Notes under the pieces: model-generated
What the model was told of the DNA's origin: nothing
The model's input: the letters and a program-made list of their open reading frames with translations, nothing else
Databases searched by the model: none
Position numbers and translations under genes: made by a program
DNA from: Madurella fahalii
Lineage: Eukaryota > Ascomycota > Sordariomycetes > Sordariales
Assembly: GCA_029876055.1 (NCBI GenBank)
Contig: CM056874.1
Span: forward strand, 310,001-374,000
DNA length: 64,000 nucleotides
Reading direction: 5' to 3'
Shown here: in pieces, positions 53,402 through 64,000 of the stretch
Layout of the letters: the number at the start of each line of letters is the position of its first letter
How positions within the stretch are numbered: position 1 is the stretch's first letter

Positions 53402-56400
53402 CTAATCCTTCGCCATCACACCATGTAGCCTCTCCACACTCTCAAGCGTCAACGCATCCTTATGCCTCCTCGTCGCCAGGATATGCTCCCGGAACAACCA
53501 CCCCAACCCCAACGTCGCCCCGGGGCCCAGAGCCAAGACGCTCACCACCCCGACCGCCATCACCGTCACCCACCCCTCCCGCAGCATGCCCGCGTGCGCC
53601 AGGTCCCAGAACAAGTATCCCATCCAGACGAGGTGCGCGCCGAAGCCAAACACCTCGTCCCACCTGAGGAACTCGCGCGTAAACTCGGTCAGGCCGGGCG
53701 TGCTCCGCGGGAGCGCGGCGGGGACGAACACGGCGCGCACGCCGTGCGGCAGCCACGCCCAGACCCACACGGCGGCGGACAGGGCGCACGCGAGGCCGAC
53801 GGACCAGCGCAAGGTCGGGAGGTCGCGCTGCGTGGCGCGGATCTTGTCGTGGGCGGTCGTGTCCTTCCACAGGCGGGAGACCAGGTAGAGGGTGAGGGAC
53901 AGGTAAACGGGGTAGAGCTGCCAGACGAAGAGGATGAGCTGGCGGGTTGGGGAGGCGCTGCTGCTGCTGCTGCTGCTAGCGGTCTCTGCGTTGGTGGCGA
54001 TTGTGGATGGTGGCCAGGTGAGGAGGAGGTAGAAGGGGACGAGGTAGGCGAGGACGACGGAGGGGAGGGCGGCGCGCGACCAGCGGAGGCGCGTGAGGCG
54101 CCGGTCGAGGGCTGAGAAGGATTCGATGGGGGAGAAGATGTAATCTAAGATCGGTGGTTAGCTGGTGCAAGGACGTTGTGAGGGTGGCTTTTTACGAAAA
54201 GGAATAGAGGCTACTACTACTGGTCGCCCTGCAGTAGAGCTGGAGTAGGGGGCCAAGAATCTAGGCACCACGTACGTAGGAAACAGTACAGGGGAGCGGC
54301 GAATCCGATCCCGACTACCTGGCCTAGGAGGCTGAATAAGCTGGGCCTAGATACTGTTAGTGAGGAGGCTAGAACGCCGGCGTGGTAAGGGGCAAGATTG
54401 GAAGGAAAACGGAGAGGTTAGACGGGAGAATGGATAATACACGGTGAATTAGGTAAGTAAGGGTGGGAACCGACGGACCATTGCAGAGGTGTGAGTATGT
54501 TTGCTCGACGGACAGATTCAAAAATCCAGATAGTCAGGAGCACCGTGCCGTCGGTCAGGAACGAGATTACCTGGCGGCGGGAGACCGGATCGTAACCATA
54601 CACGGACGGGAAGAAGTAAGTATTGACGAGTGCGACAAATTCGTCGAACCCTTGGACGCCGTAAAAGCTCCGGACGATAGGCACCGAGCTGCCCTGGAGC
54701 TGGAGCACGCCACTATCGCGTAGGTTCTTCGCCCAGGCTATCGAAGGGCTCACATCCATGACGAACAGTGCACCAAAGGCAAGTGCGAGCAACGGCATGG
54801 CCACCAACGCTCGCCTGATCTTGCTCTCGTGCATGCCATCGCCCTGCGACGGGTTGAACGGTTGCGTTCCCGTAAGGGACGCGACCGGTAGTGGGAGAAA
54901 GTCGAGCTTTGCAGCGCCGATCATGGCATTTCCGGTCAACTCGGGAACGAAATCGGCGAGGTGAGGCAGCAGAAATTTTACGAATAAGCGGCTTGCCAGG
55001 CCATGCATGTTTTGCACGCGCGCCAGTGCCCCGGAGGCGTCCGTCGTACCCGCAGCCCGCGTCTCGCGCGTCCGTTGGTAGTCGGCAAAGACGCGCTCAA
55101 CCTCCTGTTGAGTCGGCCGGCGGCCGGCACAGGCGCAGGCGTCGGACAAATGCTTGATACCATTGGCGAGAGTGGCGACACTCTCAATAGCATTGTTCCC
55201 GCCGCCGCCGAGGTTGGGGGTGGACTTGTGGATGCTGTCGCCCGCGCAAGCAATACGGCCCCAGTGCCAGAGTTTGAACTTGGCCTCCTCGATGGCCACA
55301 AGGCGGCACGAGACGGTGTGCTTCCAGAGATCGGCGACTGTGAGCCGGTTCGGGGCTGGGCGCACGAGAATATCCCCATTGCGGGCGACGAATGCCTCGG
55401 TGTCCTCTTCCGTGTACCGTGGGATGTCACCAAGGCGGTACGTTTGGGGCAGACGCTCTTGAGTAAAGTAGTACACTTTGCTCCCTTCGGCGGCAATTGT
55501 GAAGTTGCAGCGGTTGATATTGTAGGAAGTGTCCTGGTCGCCGGGGGCGAGCTGCGTGATACCCTTGGCGATGCCGAACAGACAGTTGTACTCCGAAATG
55601 AGACCTAGGAACCGTGAGCCTGTGAAGCTTTCTGTGGCAGAGGTTTGGCTCACAATCTTTGTCTTGTCTGACCAGCTCCGGGTAGTCAGCCTCTGCAAGC
55701 TCCCACATCTTGGTGCGCGTCTTGCTGAAGACACCGTCGGCGCCAATCAAGATGTCGCCGCTGAACGAAGAGCCATCCTCGCAGATCGCAGTGACGCCTT
55801 TGGGCTCATGGTTGATGTCGACCACACTCTTGTTGACGAGTACCTTGCTAGTGTCCTCGAGATTTTCGTACAGAGCTTGTAGCAGCTTCTGCCGTTCGCC
55901 CCAAGAAGTCATATATCCCATTCTGCAGAGAAATCGTTTGTAAGATTTCCAGACAGACCCTACATAGCGCAAGACAATACTTAAAGACCATCTTACCTTG
56001 TGTAACCCAGGAGATTGATCGCAGACGGTTCACAAAGGGGAGTTCCATTGCTATCACGCGAGTAAAAGACTCGGAGTGGCTCCTGCATTGTCCCAGACAT
56101 GAGCGGCTACCCTGGCAACACGAGAAAGCTTGAGGCAGATTGCACATACCGATTCTTCCTTGACCCTCTTCCACACCCCAAGCTGATCGAGAATCTGAGA
56201 GTGACAGGCCGTCAGCACTGCGATGATACGAAAGGATCCGGATGCACATTGCCCACTGACCCGGGCACCATTGGGCATGATGCCGATCGAGGCACCGACT
56301 TGTGGAGCTACGTCGCTCCGGCGCTCGAGCAGGACATAATCGATATCAGCTTTCTGCAGAATGACGAACAATGCTTAGCATACTCATGGACGGCAATGTG

Positions 56401-56558
56401 GCTGAACCGTTGATACATACCTCAAGCGCGTTGGCTAGTGTGAGACCAGCCACGCCGCCGCCCACGATCACGACCCGGAAATGGCCGGGATCTGATATCG
56501 GACTTGTGTTACCCTCTGCGCCCAGCGCCTGAGACGTCATCTGGAATTTGCCACCCAT
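53402..56558 (-). CDS. FAD-dependent monooxygenase fused to a multi-pass membrane domain, 8 exons
   Basis: Exons are 56558-56421, 56353-56261, 56194-56150, 56082-55997, 55922-55654, 55604-54479, 54346-54276 and 54144-53402; 856 aa. All splice phases agree. The FAD site is VVIVGGGVAGLTLANALE (GxGxxG at 33-38). Next come ADIDYVLLERRSDVAPQVGA, ILIGADGVFSK (about 180) and the second FAD motif ACAGDSIHKSTPNLGGGG (about 330). From about 490 to the end it is hydrophobic, with several helices (MPLLALAFGALFVMDV, LLGQVVGIGFAAPLYCFL, ALPSVVLAYLVPFYLLLTW, LILFVWQLYPVYLSLTLYL). A YIFSPIESFSALDRRL loop and WD residues match the C-terminal membrane region of meroterpenoid-type fungal FMOs. Open frames alone would break this into three or four pieces. 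Introns 6 and 7 (132 and 131 nt) are the least sure. Substrate unknown; ER membrane likely. Confidence 0.82.
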
Positions 56559-57425
56559 TCTTCGCGTGCTGTACCAAAAGAGCTGGCTGTTGACTGATTA
56601 AACGAAGAGAACGCCACCTGATAGAGCTCGAGGAGTGTGAGAAAGTTGAGAATGAGGGGTCGAGTAGCTGTAATTATCTGACCCGATGCCTGCCAGCAGC
56701 ACCGAGTACTTCCAATTTGGAATGATTCTTCCACCCCGATCTTTTCAGCGAATTATAGCCTCTTCCGGGGGATCCGATCGACGTATGTGGGTGCTTCTAA
56801 ATCCGAGCGTGAATCAAACGCTAGGGTGCGGACGGGCCAGTGGTGAGATGGGGCCTAATGTCCACAGTAAACAAGTTTTAGCATCATTTCCTAAGCTAGT
56901 CGAATCTGTCTACTACGAGAGCCGCTGGTTTCACCTCATTGACACGCCAGTGACAATTCCCAGTGTTGTGCGCATAGCCATGCTCTCAAAGAAACCCAGC
57001 GAATTGGCACGTAACCGTTACAGGTAAAGTTCAGTTTAAGCCGGAGATTACGAAGCAGCCAAGCAGCCAAGCAGCCAATCGACTTTTAGTGTAGTTCAGG
57101 GTGTTAAATTTATTTTTCTGTTCTCGCTCCGGCCGGATACGTCCTCACACAAGCAGGAATTTTTTTGGCCAGCTTACGGTGGCAGATCATCGCGTCCACG
57201 GTCGGCCACTCATTAACCAAGGAACCAGCTATTTTCATTTCCCGCTATTGCAGCACGTAATCCCGAGGTCTCCCTTGTTTAGTCGCCTCCCCACAGCCCT
57301 GAGCCCGGAACCGAGATGGTGGGATAGCCACACCAGGCACATATGTGAACATACCCATCATCGGTTAATTAAACCGGACCGCAACTTTCACCGCCCGTTT
57401 TAAAACTAGCCGCTTTAATTAGAAC
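56559..57425. other. Intergenic
   Basis: An AAGCAGCC x3 tandem lies at 57053-57076. Holds the FMO promoter and the carboxylesterase 3' flank. No gene. Confidence 0.6.
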
Positions 57426-59677
57426 TCAACCCTCCAAAGCATCGACCGGCACCCCTAACCCCTTACAGACCTCCTCATGCCCGCTGCCCAACTTAACCTG
57501 CCGGCCACCCCACTGCAAGATCCTCATTGTCCCGTCAGACTCCACCGCCTCCCACCTCCCAGTCCTCTCCACCTCCCTCAACGTCCCCTCGTACCCCCTC
57601 GCCTCTAACCACGCCTGCTCGGGGTTCGGGTCCCCGTTCCTCGCAAAGGCAGCCCAGTAGTCCACGACCAGCTGCATAAACGGCACGTCCTTCCCGTCGC
57701 GGTCCGGCAAGCCCCGCCTCCTCGCCGTGGCGAACACCACCATCTGCTCGCCGGCGTGGCACTTGTAGTACTCCCGCTCCGGGTCGCCGTCCGGGTGCGC
57801 GGGCGTCTTGGGCGGGACGCACCACGGCTGCGAGTAGCCGACGGGCTGGTACGTCCGGTTGAACTCGAAGAAGTAGGTCCGCTTGAAGGCCGCGTGCTTG
57901 GCGGCGCTGTGGGCCTTGGCGAGCGAGTAGCACGTGAAGAGCGAGTCGGAGAAGAGACGGAGGGTGGCGTTGAACATGTCGTCGGGCGACGGGGCATCGG
58001 TGAGGAGGGAGGGGAAGAGGCCCAGTAAGGGATGGGCTGGGTCGTCCAGGCCCAGGACGGACGAGGCGTCCGCCGGAAAGGGGAAGTGCTTCTGGCTGGT
58101 GGCGTCAAAGTACGAGAGGAATGTGTCGTTGGGGGACGGCCGGTCCGCTACGTCGACGCCCACTTCGTCGCGGTTGATGCCCAACATGACGGCCACGTCG
58201 GTCGCGAGGCTGGCGGCGGTCTGGTTGACGACGAGTTCCTGGTTGGTGAGGTAGGTTCCGTCTACTACGACGCCGCTGTTGCGGTGGGTTAGCCTCTCAA
58301 TGGCCAGCAAATGGTACTAGTTCCGTGGCCCTACTTGGCATTCGTCGCGAGATTGACGAGCTCAAACCCACTCAACTTGCTCAGGCAAGCAACCTGGTCT
58401 GTTTCGTTCAAACAGCCGGCTTCGCTCAGCACCGTCTTTGTCGTCGTCTCGTAGTTGTGTTCCAGCGTGTCATAATAGGGATACGCGATAAGTTTCCCGT
58501 TGCTAGGGTACCCATCGGGAGAAGATTGCATGATGGCCCGGTGGAAGAGCCCTTTTGCCTTGGGAACGCCAAGTACAATGTGCGTGCCCAGCGCACCCGC
58601 CGATTCGCCGAACAGCGTCACTCTTTCGGGATCGCCCCCAAAATACTTGATGTACTTGTTGACCCACTCCAGGGCGGTGACCATGTCCGAGATGGCGTAG
58701 TTGCCCTTGTGGATGCCGTCGTTGAAGTTCAGGAAGCCGATCGATCCGACACGGTAGTTGACAGAAACCACGACAACGTCGCCCCGTGACGCGAGGTTGG
58801 TGCCGTCCGTGTTTGGATTCTTACCGGATCCCGAGGTCAAACCGCCTCCGTAGAGATAAAGCATGACCGGCTTGAGCTGGCCTTTGTCGTCTCGATCTCC
58901 CATACGCGGCAGGTAAGGGGTCCAGATGTTGGCGAAAAGGCAGTCCTCGCTGCTCCCACTTGTGACCTCTCCTATCCGCTGCGAGCAGTCGGCGCCAGCC
59001 TCTGTGGCGTTCACCTCACCAGATTGTGAAAAGTCTCCGACTCTAGAGTATGCGAAACGCTCGGGCCTCTCGGCGTATCGCACGCCGCGGAACTTCCAAG
59101 TGTGGTAGTCGCGATAGCCCGTCAACAACTTGTTGCCGACAAATTGCTGTACCTGCCAGTGCTGGGAGTTGTTGGCGAAGGAGCTGGTTGAGATTGGGGC
59201 ACTCTGGGTGCAGAGCGTCGGCAGCTCGCTCCAGCAGTCAACATCGTGGATCTTTCCGCTAGCATCAATTCCCCGGCAGGTGTCATCGTCAGCGTTGACC
59301 TTGGAGATCCAGTAGATCTGCTCCTGCGGCGCGATGCCTTGGTGTCTTTGGTAGGTCAAGGCTCTGTTCAATGCGGTGTTGAAATCGGCCGTGTCCGGAT
59401 CCCAGGGAGCTTCACCGAGAAGCATACAGGCCACATGGCCGGCGTAGTAAGGGCTTAGCTGGCTAACAAGAATGGCGGCTGATCCGTCATTCTCGGCACC
59501 TGAGTCGTCTCAACCCTGTATTCTTTTCCCGGAGGAGCTCAACCACTTACCGTCGAGATCGTTCCGAGACAAAATCGTCAGTCCGCCCCCTACATAGAGA
59601 CCTTCAACTACGCAGGTCTGTAATCCGGCAATAACAACCGCTAGAGCGGGAAGCCGCCCAAAGAGAAGGTTGAACAT
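57426..59677 (-). CDS. Secreted type-B carboxylesterase/lipase, 3 exons
   Basis: Exons are 59677-59551, 59499-58335 and 58275-57426; 713 aa. Introns of 51 nt (GTAAGT...CTCAG) and 59 nt (GTAGGG, GGCTAACCC branch, AACAG) keep the frame. The signal peptide is residues 1 to about 23 (LLFGRLPALAVVIAGLQTCV). About 120 N-terminal residues precede the hydrolase core, as in some long fungal carboxylesterases. Core landmarks: FRGVRYAE, EDCLFANIWTP, the oxyanion-hole GGGLTSGS, the nucleophile elbow FGESAGALG (Ser342), and a C-terminal CHAGEQMVVF with His604. Several N-glycosylation sites (NQT, NAT, NDT, NRT). It would cleave ester bonds outside the cell. It lies head to tail with the FMO, 868 bp upstream of it. 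Confidence 0.9.
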
Positions 59678-61912
59678 GGTCTGTATCGGGAACGATCTCG
59701 GACCTTGGCGACCAAAAACCTGGCCGACACACGCCTATGCTTAACGGGCAGGCATGGCGATGTTTAAATGGCACGGTAGACCCTGAGAAAGGTCGTAAGA
59801 GCGGCCAAGGGCAGTGTACCGGAGTCCGGACATTGCGGTCGGGCCGCCTGCGCGCAATCTGTCTCTGCTGTCGATAGATTAGCCGCGGCGCTGGAGAAAT
59901 TGCTCCCGGCTCGCTTGCGCCAGTCTCGCGTCGGTCCTCGCGCGGCACGGTCACTTAGTCCCGTCGGATTGCATCTTGGCCGGGTTCCGAGTGCTTGGTT
60001 GGGAAACGCTTGAGTTTGGCGCAGTCTTGTTTCGACATCGAGGACGGACTTGCAGCCTGTTGATTCTGGCGAGCTGCTTGTAACGGCGGGAGTTAGCTCT
60101 TTTAGCTCACCTAATTACCTTACCTAAGGAAAACTTAAGGTACCTTAATTAAGGTAACTGGCGAACAATCGTCCACGCCCACATCCGCACGCCTCGCCGG
60201 CTAATGTTGGAGGCAGGAACGGACCTACAAAAGTACCTGAAATATCCTGCAAAAATACCGTACCGAATCTGCGGAGCTGAACAATGGCATCGATTTGTTG
60301 CGCTCTCCTGCATCTTCTCCCAACCCTTACCGTACCTCGGGTGTTGTGGCAGGTGACGGGCACTACCGAACTGCAGAAAATCCCTTACCTTACCCAAGGC
60401 CGTCTAATTCCGTGGTTTGACCGCTGTTTCCATGCTTAGGTAAAAATAATCGCGTTTTTGGCAAACCTGTACAACTTGTGTAACGCCAGAGCAGCAATCG
60501 ACCCTTGCATGAATTGCCCCGTTCTGGAACTTTTCGACGGCCAGGCGGAGGCCGACGGTGTCTCTGGATCAGACGTTCTGCCCTGACTAAGGTGCCTCAT
60601 GTACTTAGATGCTCCAGCCGGGAGTTCCAGGCTTCTGATGGCAATGCGTCGGTGTGCTTCGCAATGGCGGATCGATGCAAAGTTATTTACTCTTTTCAGT
60701 GGGGATTTGTTCAGGATGCAAGAAATTCCTGATCAAGACGTGCAGTACCATGTAAGGGAGGGCAGTGCCAAGACCCAACCTGCTGTCGGCCAAATACAGG
60801 ACAGGCCATGCTTCCTTTGATCCGGGCTCACGGCGCTAAGGAGAGGACCCCAGGCCCCCGCCGAGAGATCTCGCCCTTAGCGGGTTTCCCTCCACGTTCC
60901 GCGCACGTTTTGGTGGCGCAGAGCACTAAGGTATGTACGTGCTAATGACGGGACCTCGCGCTGCGCGTCGGCGCAGGATGCATCGCCTCTAGACCGGCGC
61001 GGCGAAACAGCATCGAGACGGCAAGATCTTCGGATGATGCCTTGGGAAGGAAAAGGGGTTCCGCCTGCTTAAAGAATTCTGGCCCTGTCCGTCGTGGATC
61101 TGTGCCCGCCCAAATGCTACGGCGTTGCTGGGTTCATCCTGCGAAGCCGGGGGCGGGAATCACTGCTTTCTCGGCCCTTCTGCATGCTTACCACCACACG
61201 CACGCACCCCATGGGCCTCTGCATTCAGTGGGAATGCGTCAATCATCACGAAGGCAATTGCTCGAGTGGACCCCGTGGCCGGGCGGCCGGAGGATTAGCC
61301 TAAACCATCGACGCAGTTGGTGATCCTTCTGTCCCTCTTCAGCAGCCACTGGTCCGCGCGCAAACGTTTCGACTTGGCGCGCATATTCGTCCTAGTATAG
61401 TAGGATGGGTTCGCAATATGCTGCATAACGTAGTACATTTGACTGACTGAGGTTGCAGCCAAGCAGGGTTGGCCCAATCCTCCTCCACCGTCCCCGCGGA
61501 ACCCGCAGTATCTCGGCCCAGACTCCGCCCCGGACCTTCTTTGCAACCACCCGCCAAGCACACGCGAGCCTCTCGGTGAGCCTTCCGTTCCCCCCTTGCA
61601 AGCACGTGGCAAGGTATATCCTTTCGGCTACGACCGAGGATACCTTTCCCTGTGCTCTCTTTCTCCCTCTTTCCCTGCTCGACGCAGGGTATTCTCCAGT
61701 TGGGAATCCTCGCAGGCCACTTAGACGCGCGCTGTCCCGACGTCACGCAAACGCGGGTACTCCGGGCGCTTTACCTTCCCCGGAATACTAGCGCCTCCTT
61801 GGCCCGGGTGATCATCATTGAAGTCATGCCTAGATAACGACGGATGCCCAGCTCCCCGTCGTCACTCTGAAGCATCCCACAACTACTATCACAGAGGGAG
61901 CAAACGGACAAG
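59678..61912. other. Long intergenic region
   Basis: No gene recognised. Dense in ACCTTA/TAAGGT motifs at 60106-60160 and again at 60384-60440. The CT-rich stretch 61640-61690 is probably the leader of the next gene. Confidence 0.5.
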
Positions 61913-62369
61913 ATGGGCCAAAAGCAGTCGGTAGTGCAGGTGAGCGACGTCACCCGCCCCTCGCGCTCTCGCCACCCGGGCCCGTTCGGACCGTTCCTGG
62001 CTGACACATTGCCTACGTTAGTCTACCTTCTTCTGCCCCTCTACCGGCGAGGAGGTCGACAACCCGCTGGGTCTCTGTAGCCGCTGCCAGGCGGCCCACG
62101 ACATCATTTGGCAATCCGTGTTTGTCTGCCCAAATACCGGCTACCGAATAGACTCGCCCTCCAAACGGCCAGACAAGGAGTGTCCGTCGTGCTTCCAGCT
62201 GCATCAACCATACAGCAAGCGAGTATACATCTGCCCCGTGACGGGAGCCCAGATACCACATCCCAGAGAGACGGGCGGGAAATGCCAGAAATGCAACCGG
62301 AGTCATGAGGATAACTCGACGCCGATGGGGAGCAGAGAAGCGGTTATGTCTAGGGGCCAAAGGGATTGA
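61913..62369 (+). CDS. Small Cys-rich zinc-ribbon-like protein, 124 aa, 2 exons
   Basis: Exons are 61913-61939 and 62022-62369. The 82-nt intron (GTGAGC, GGCTGACAC branch, GTTAG) separates a 9-codon first exon (MGQKQSVVQ) from the body. The body repeats a C-P-x-T-G pattern three times: TFFCPSTGEEV with LCSRC, FVCPNTGYRID with CPSCF, and YICPVTGAQIP with KCQKC. Each C-P-x-T-G unit followed by C-x2-C could form one zinc-binding site. The first residues (M-G-Q-K-Q-S) fit the N-myristoylation consensus (Gly2, Ser6). I do not recognise a named family. A membrane-tethered or nuclear zinc protein is inference. The exon 1 start is supported by phase and the CAAG-ATG context only. Confidence 0.7.
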
Positions 62370-63591
62370 GCGGCCGATTTGATTTTTTTTTTCTGGGCAA
62401 GATGCAACAGCACTCGACATCGCGGGCGAACCAGAGACTGATGACATGCGGCAATCGATTAAGACACTGGGGAGGCTAGAGCGGAAAGGCCGGCCGCAGT
62501 TCGGCTGACGGCCTCACAAGATACCCACAAGGACCGCTAAGGGGGGGGGGGGGGGGGGGACATGGACAATGGGTGTGAACGCCATTTTGATCTGATCTGT
62601 TGTCGGGCGCGACTTGATACCACATAGGGATATAAGGAACAAACACCATCAATGGAAATATCCGTTGCCATAACACTCCCAAGGCCCCTACCATTCGGCA
62701 CAGATTACTCCCGTCATTTGCGCGAGCGATTTCGGAACATGACACGCAGCAGTCTCGTTCCCCTTTCGGAATCCAAGATGACGCTGCCACGGACGTGACC
62801 ATCACGGGCCGGTAGAAGGCTGTTGGAACGTTACGGTCCACTTCTCTCCCGGGCTGGCCGGCACAGGGGCAGCCCGACATTCTACTGCAACCTAAATGGC
62901 GATGGCAGTCTAGACTTCTTCTATGATGCAGAGGGCGCGGCTCAGGCCGTTCAGCAGGCGAGACTATGAGAGCTGCCATCGCAGAATCAAATGGTGATGT
63001 AACTCACGAGATTAGCCGATGAGACCACACTCAGCGACCAGGCGCGGACGGCACAGCCGGCCTCGCAGCTTGTAGATTGTTATTCGCGGGGTCTTGTTTA
63101 GCCACTAATCCCGCTCCCTATCGCGCTCCGCTCACGGTTGTGGTGCAGCTGGATTCAATATTGTTTTCTATATTTATCCACTCTTTGCTCTCGTGTCCGC
63201 CTCGCTAAACACTTCTCTCGAGCCCTTGAGAGGAACGGGCAAGGCGATTGGGATGGAATGCCGTACAACAGCTCGTACTCTATAGATTGGCGTCACAGCC
63301 GCCAACCCATCAATACATATCGCTACCATAGGTTGACAATGTAGTCCCTGTTGGTGTTCCGTTCAGCTGCTGCGATGCTCGGCAACGAGAGCCGGGAGTA
63401 TCAGCTGCCGGCGCGGACCCGGGCTGCTTAAAAGCGCTCCGTGCCGCCTACCTATACATAAAACTTATAGATGTCGATCCCTATGCTCTTCCCCGGATCC
63501 CGCACTTCGGGCAATTACAGCACGTTGGGTATCCACCTTCGCCAAGCACTCTCGGCATCTTCGACCCGGGATACATCCTTACTCCGTCGCC
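62370..63591. other. Intergenic
   Basis: A 19-G run at 62541-62559. No gene on either strand; the 167-codon minus frame at 62476-62979 crosses this run and has no domain. Confidence 0.55.
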
Positions 63592-64000
63592 ATGGTTCGC
63601 TCGACGCTAGCGAGGAGCCTCCTCTTCTGTGCCCTGGGTTTACCCTACTATGCCGTGGCGGCTTGCACACGCAGCGTCACAGCCAGAGAGGGAGACACGT
63701 GCGCCAGCCTTGCTTCCGCGGCTGGCATCACCGTCACCGAATTCCTCAGGTCGAATCCCTCAATTGCAAGCTGTTCACAACTCGTCGCGGGTGGAAGTTA
63801 TTGCGTCCAAGGGACGGCAGACAGTGCTCCCACACCCACAAGCGCCGCCTCCTCCACGCCATCGGAACTCACGGTCAGCCCTGACGGCAACTGCGGGAAT
63901 GGGGTAACTTGTGCCGGATCAAGGTACGGGGCCTGCTGCTCGAGACATGGGTTCTGCGGCAACTCGGATGATTACTGCGGAGACGGCTGCCAGGCGGGTT
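63592..64000 (+). CDS. LysM + CBM18 chitin-binding secreted protein, 3' cut by window edge
   Basis: The frame is open from the ATG at 63592 to the window end (136 codons). The signal peptide is about 1-23 (LLFCALGLPYYAVAA). A LysM motif follows (REGDTCASLASAAGIT, then FLRSNPSI and a closing GGSYC), then a Ser/Thr/Pro linker. Next is a chitin-binding type 1 (CBM18) domain: GNCGNGVTCAGSRYGACCSR and HGFCGNSDDYCGDGCQ, with the usual eight Cys spacing as far as seen. LysM plus CBM18 proteins bind chitin oligomers in the wall or apoplast; some hide fungal chitin from plants. Further LysM or catalytic (GH18) domains may lie beyond the edge, since this order also starts killer-toxin-like chitinases. 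Confidence 0.85.
   Translation, partial: MVRSTLARSLLFCALGLPYYAVAACTRSVTAREGDTCASLASAAGITVTEFLRSNPSIASCSQLVAGGSYCVQGTADSAPTPTSAASSTPSELTVSPDGNCGNGVTCAGSRYGACCSRHGFCGNSDDYCGDGCQAG

Noticed and set aside
53402..53812. Separate 136-aa membrane protein
   Set aside because: It is the last part of exon 8 of the FMO fusion; the frame continues open to 54144.
54418..55746. FMO C-terminal region as a separate 442-aa gene
   Set aside because: Its first 40 codons and its last 14 are intron translation; the spliced model restores FAD motifs upstream and membrane helices downstream.
62476..62979. 167-codon minus frame
   Set aside because: It runs through the 19-G tract (poly-Pro) and lacks any domain, start context or splice signal.

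Overview
The window is nuclear DNA of a filamentous ascomycete. The introns are short (about 50-90 nt) with GTRNGT donors and CTRAC-type branch points, coding GC is high, mRNA-like starts read CAAAATG, and the proteins are typically fungal (AA9 LPMO, Hce2/Ecp2, Hri1, DUF7603, LysM-CBM18). The AA9 protein rebuilt here follows Thielavia terrestris GH61E almost end to end as I remember that sequence. This points to Sordariales, probably Chaetomiaceae. I see no virus, transposon ORF, rRNA or CRISPR.

Layout. 1-8.7 kb: the 5' end of a secreted-protein gene at the left edge, a secreted DUF4360 protein with a GC-AG intron, one doubtful ORF and long AT-rich intergenic DNA. 8.7-16.8 kb: the U4/U6 splicing factor Prp24/SART3, a small two-exon orphan gene, a SAM methyltransferase, an intron-containing tRNA-Pro(CGG) and a bHLH factor. 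17.7-27.6 kb: a secreted short tyrosinase, a second methyltransferase converging on it, a secreted Hce2-type effector and an 862-residue secreted protein built from three families of tandem peptides separated by Kex2 sites. 28.7-39.8 kb: a DUF7603 coiled-coil protein, a secreted NTF2-like protein, a cysteine-rich single-pass surface protein and an F-box protein. 42.6-48.9 kb: a secreted SH3b-NlpC/P60 hydrolase, a frame-broken MYND-finger gene, Hri1 and mitochondrial dihydroorotate dehydrogenase. 49.2-59.7 kb: four minus-strand genes, namely an AA9 LPMO with a 9-nt micro-exon, a maltose/galactoside-type O-acetyltransferase, an eight-exon FAD monooxygenase fused to a multi-pass membrane domain, and a secreted type-B carboxylesterase. 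59.7-64 kb: a small cysteine-rich putative zinc protein and the start of a LysM-CBM18 protein cut by the right edge.

How the parts work together. Housekeeping genes (Prp24, Hri1, DHODH, tRNA-Pro) are interleaved with an unusually large secreted set: DUF4360, tyrosinase, Hce2, the Kex2-repeat protein, NTF2-like, NlpC/P60, AA9, carboxylesterase and LysM-CBM18. These fit a plant-litter saprotroph or plant associate that also deals with bacteria. The most interesting stretch is 17.7-27.6 kb, where a tyrosinase, a methyltransferase and a Kex2-processed repeat precursor with Tyr-containing units lie together, as in fungal dikaritin RiPP loci. No UstYa-type (DUF3328) gene was recognised in the window, so this is a hypothesis. 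A second candidate group is the FAD monooxygenase-membrane fusion with its esterase and acetyltransferase neighbours.

Many of the multi-exon models below were assembled by hand from splice signals and phase. Exon coordinates are given so they can be checked.
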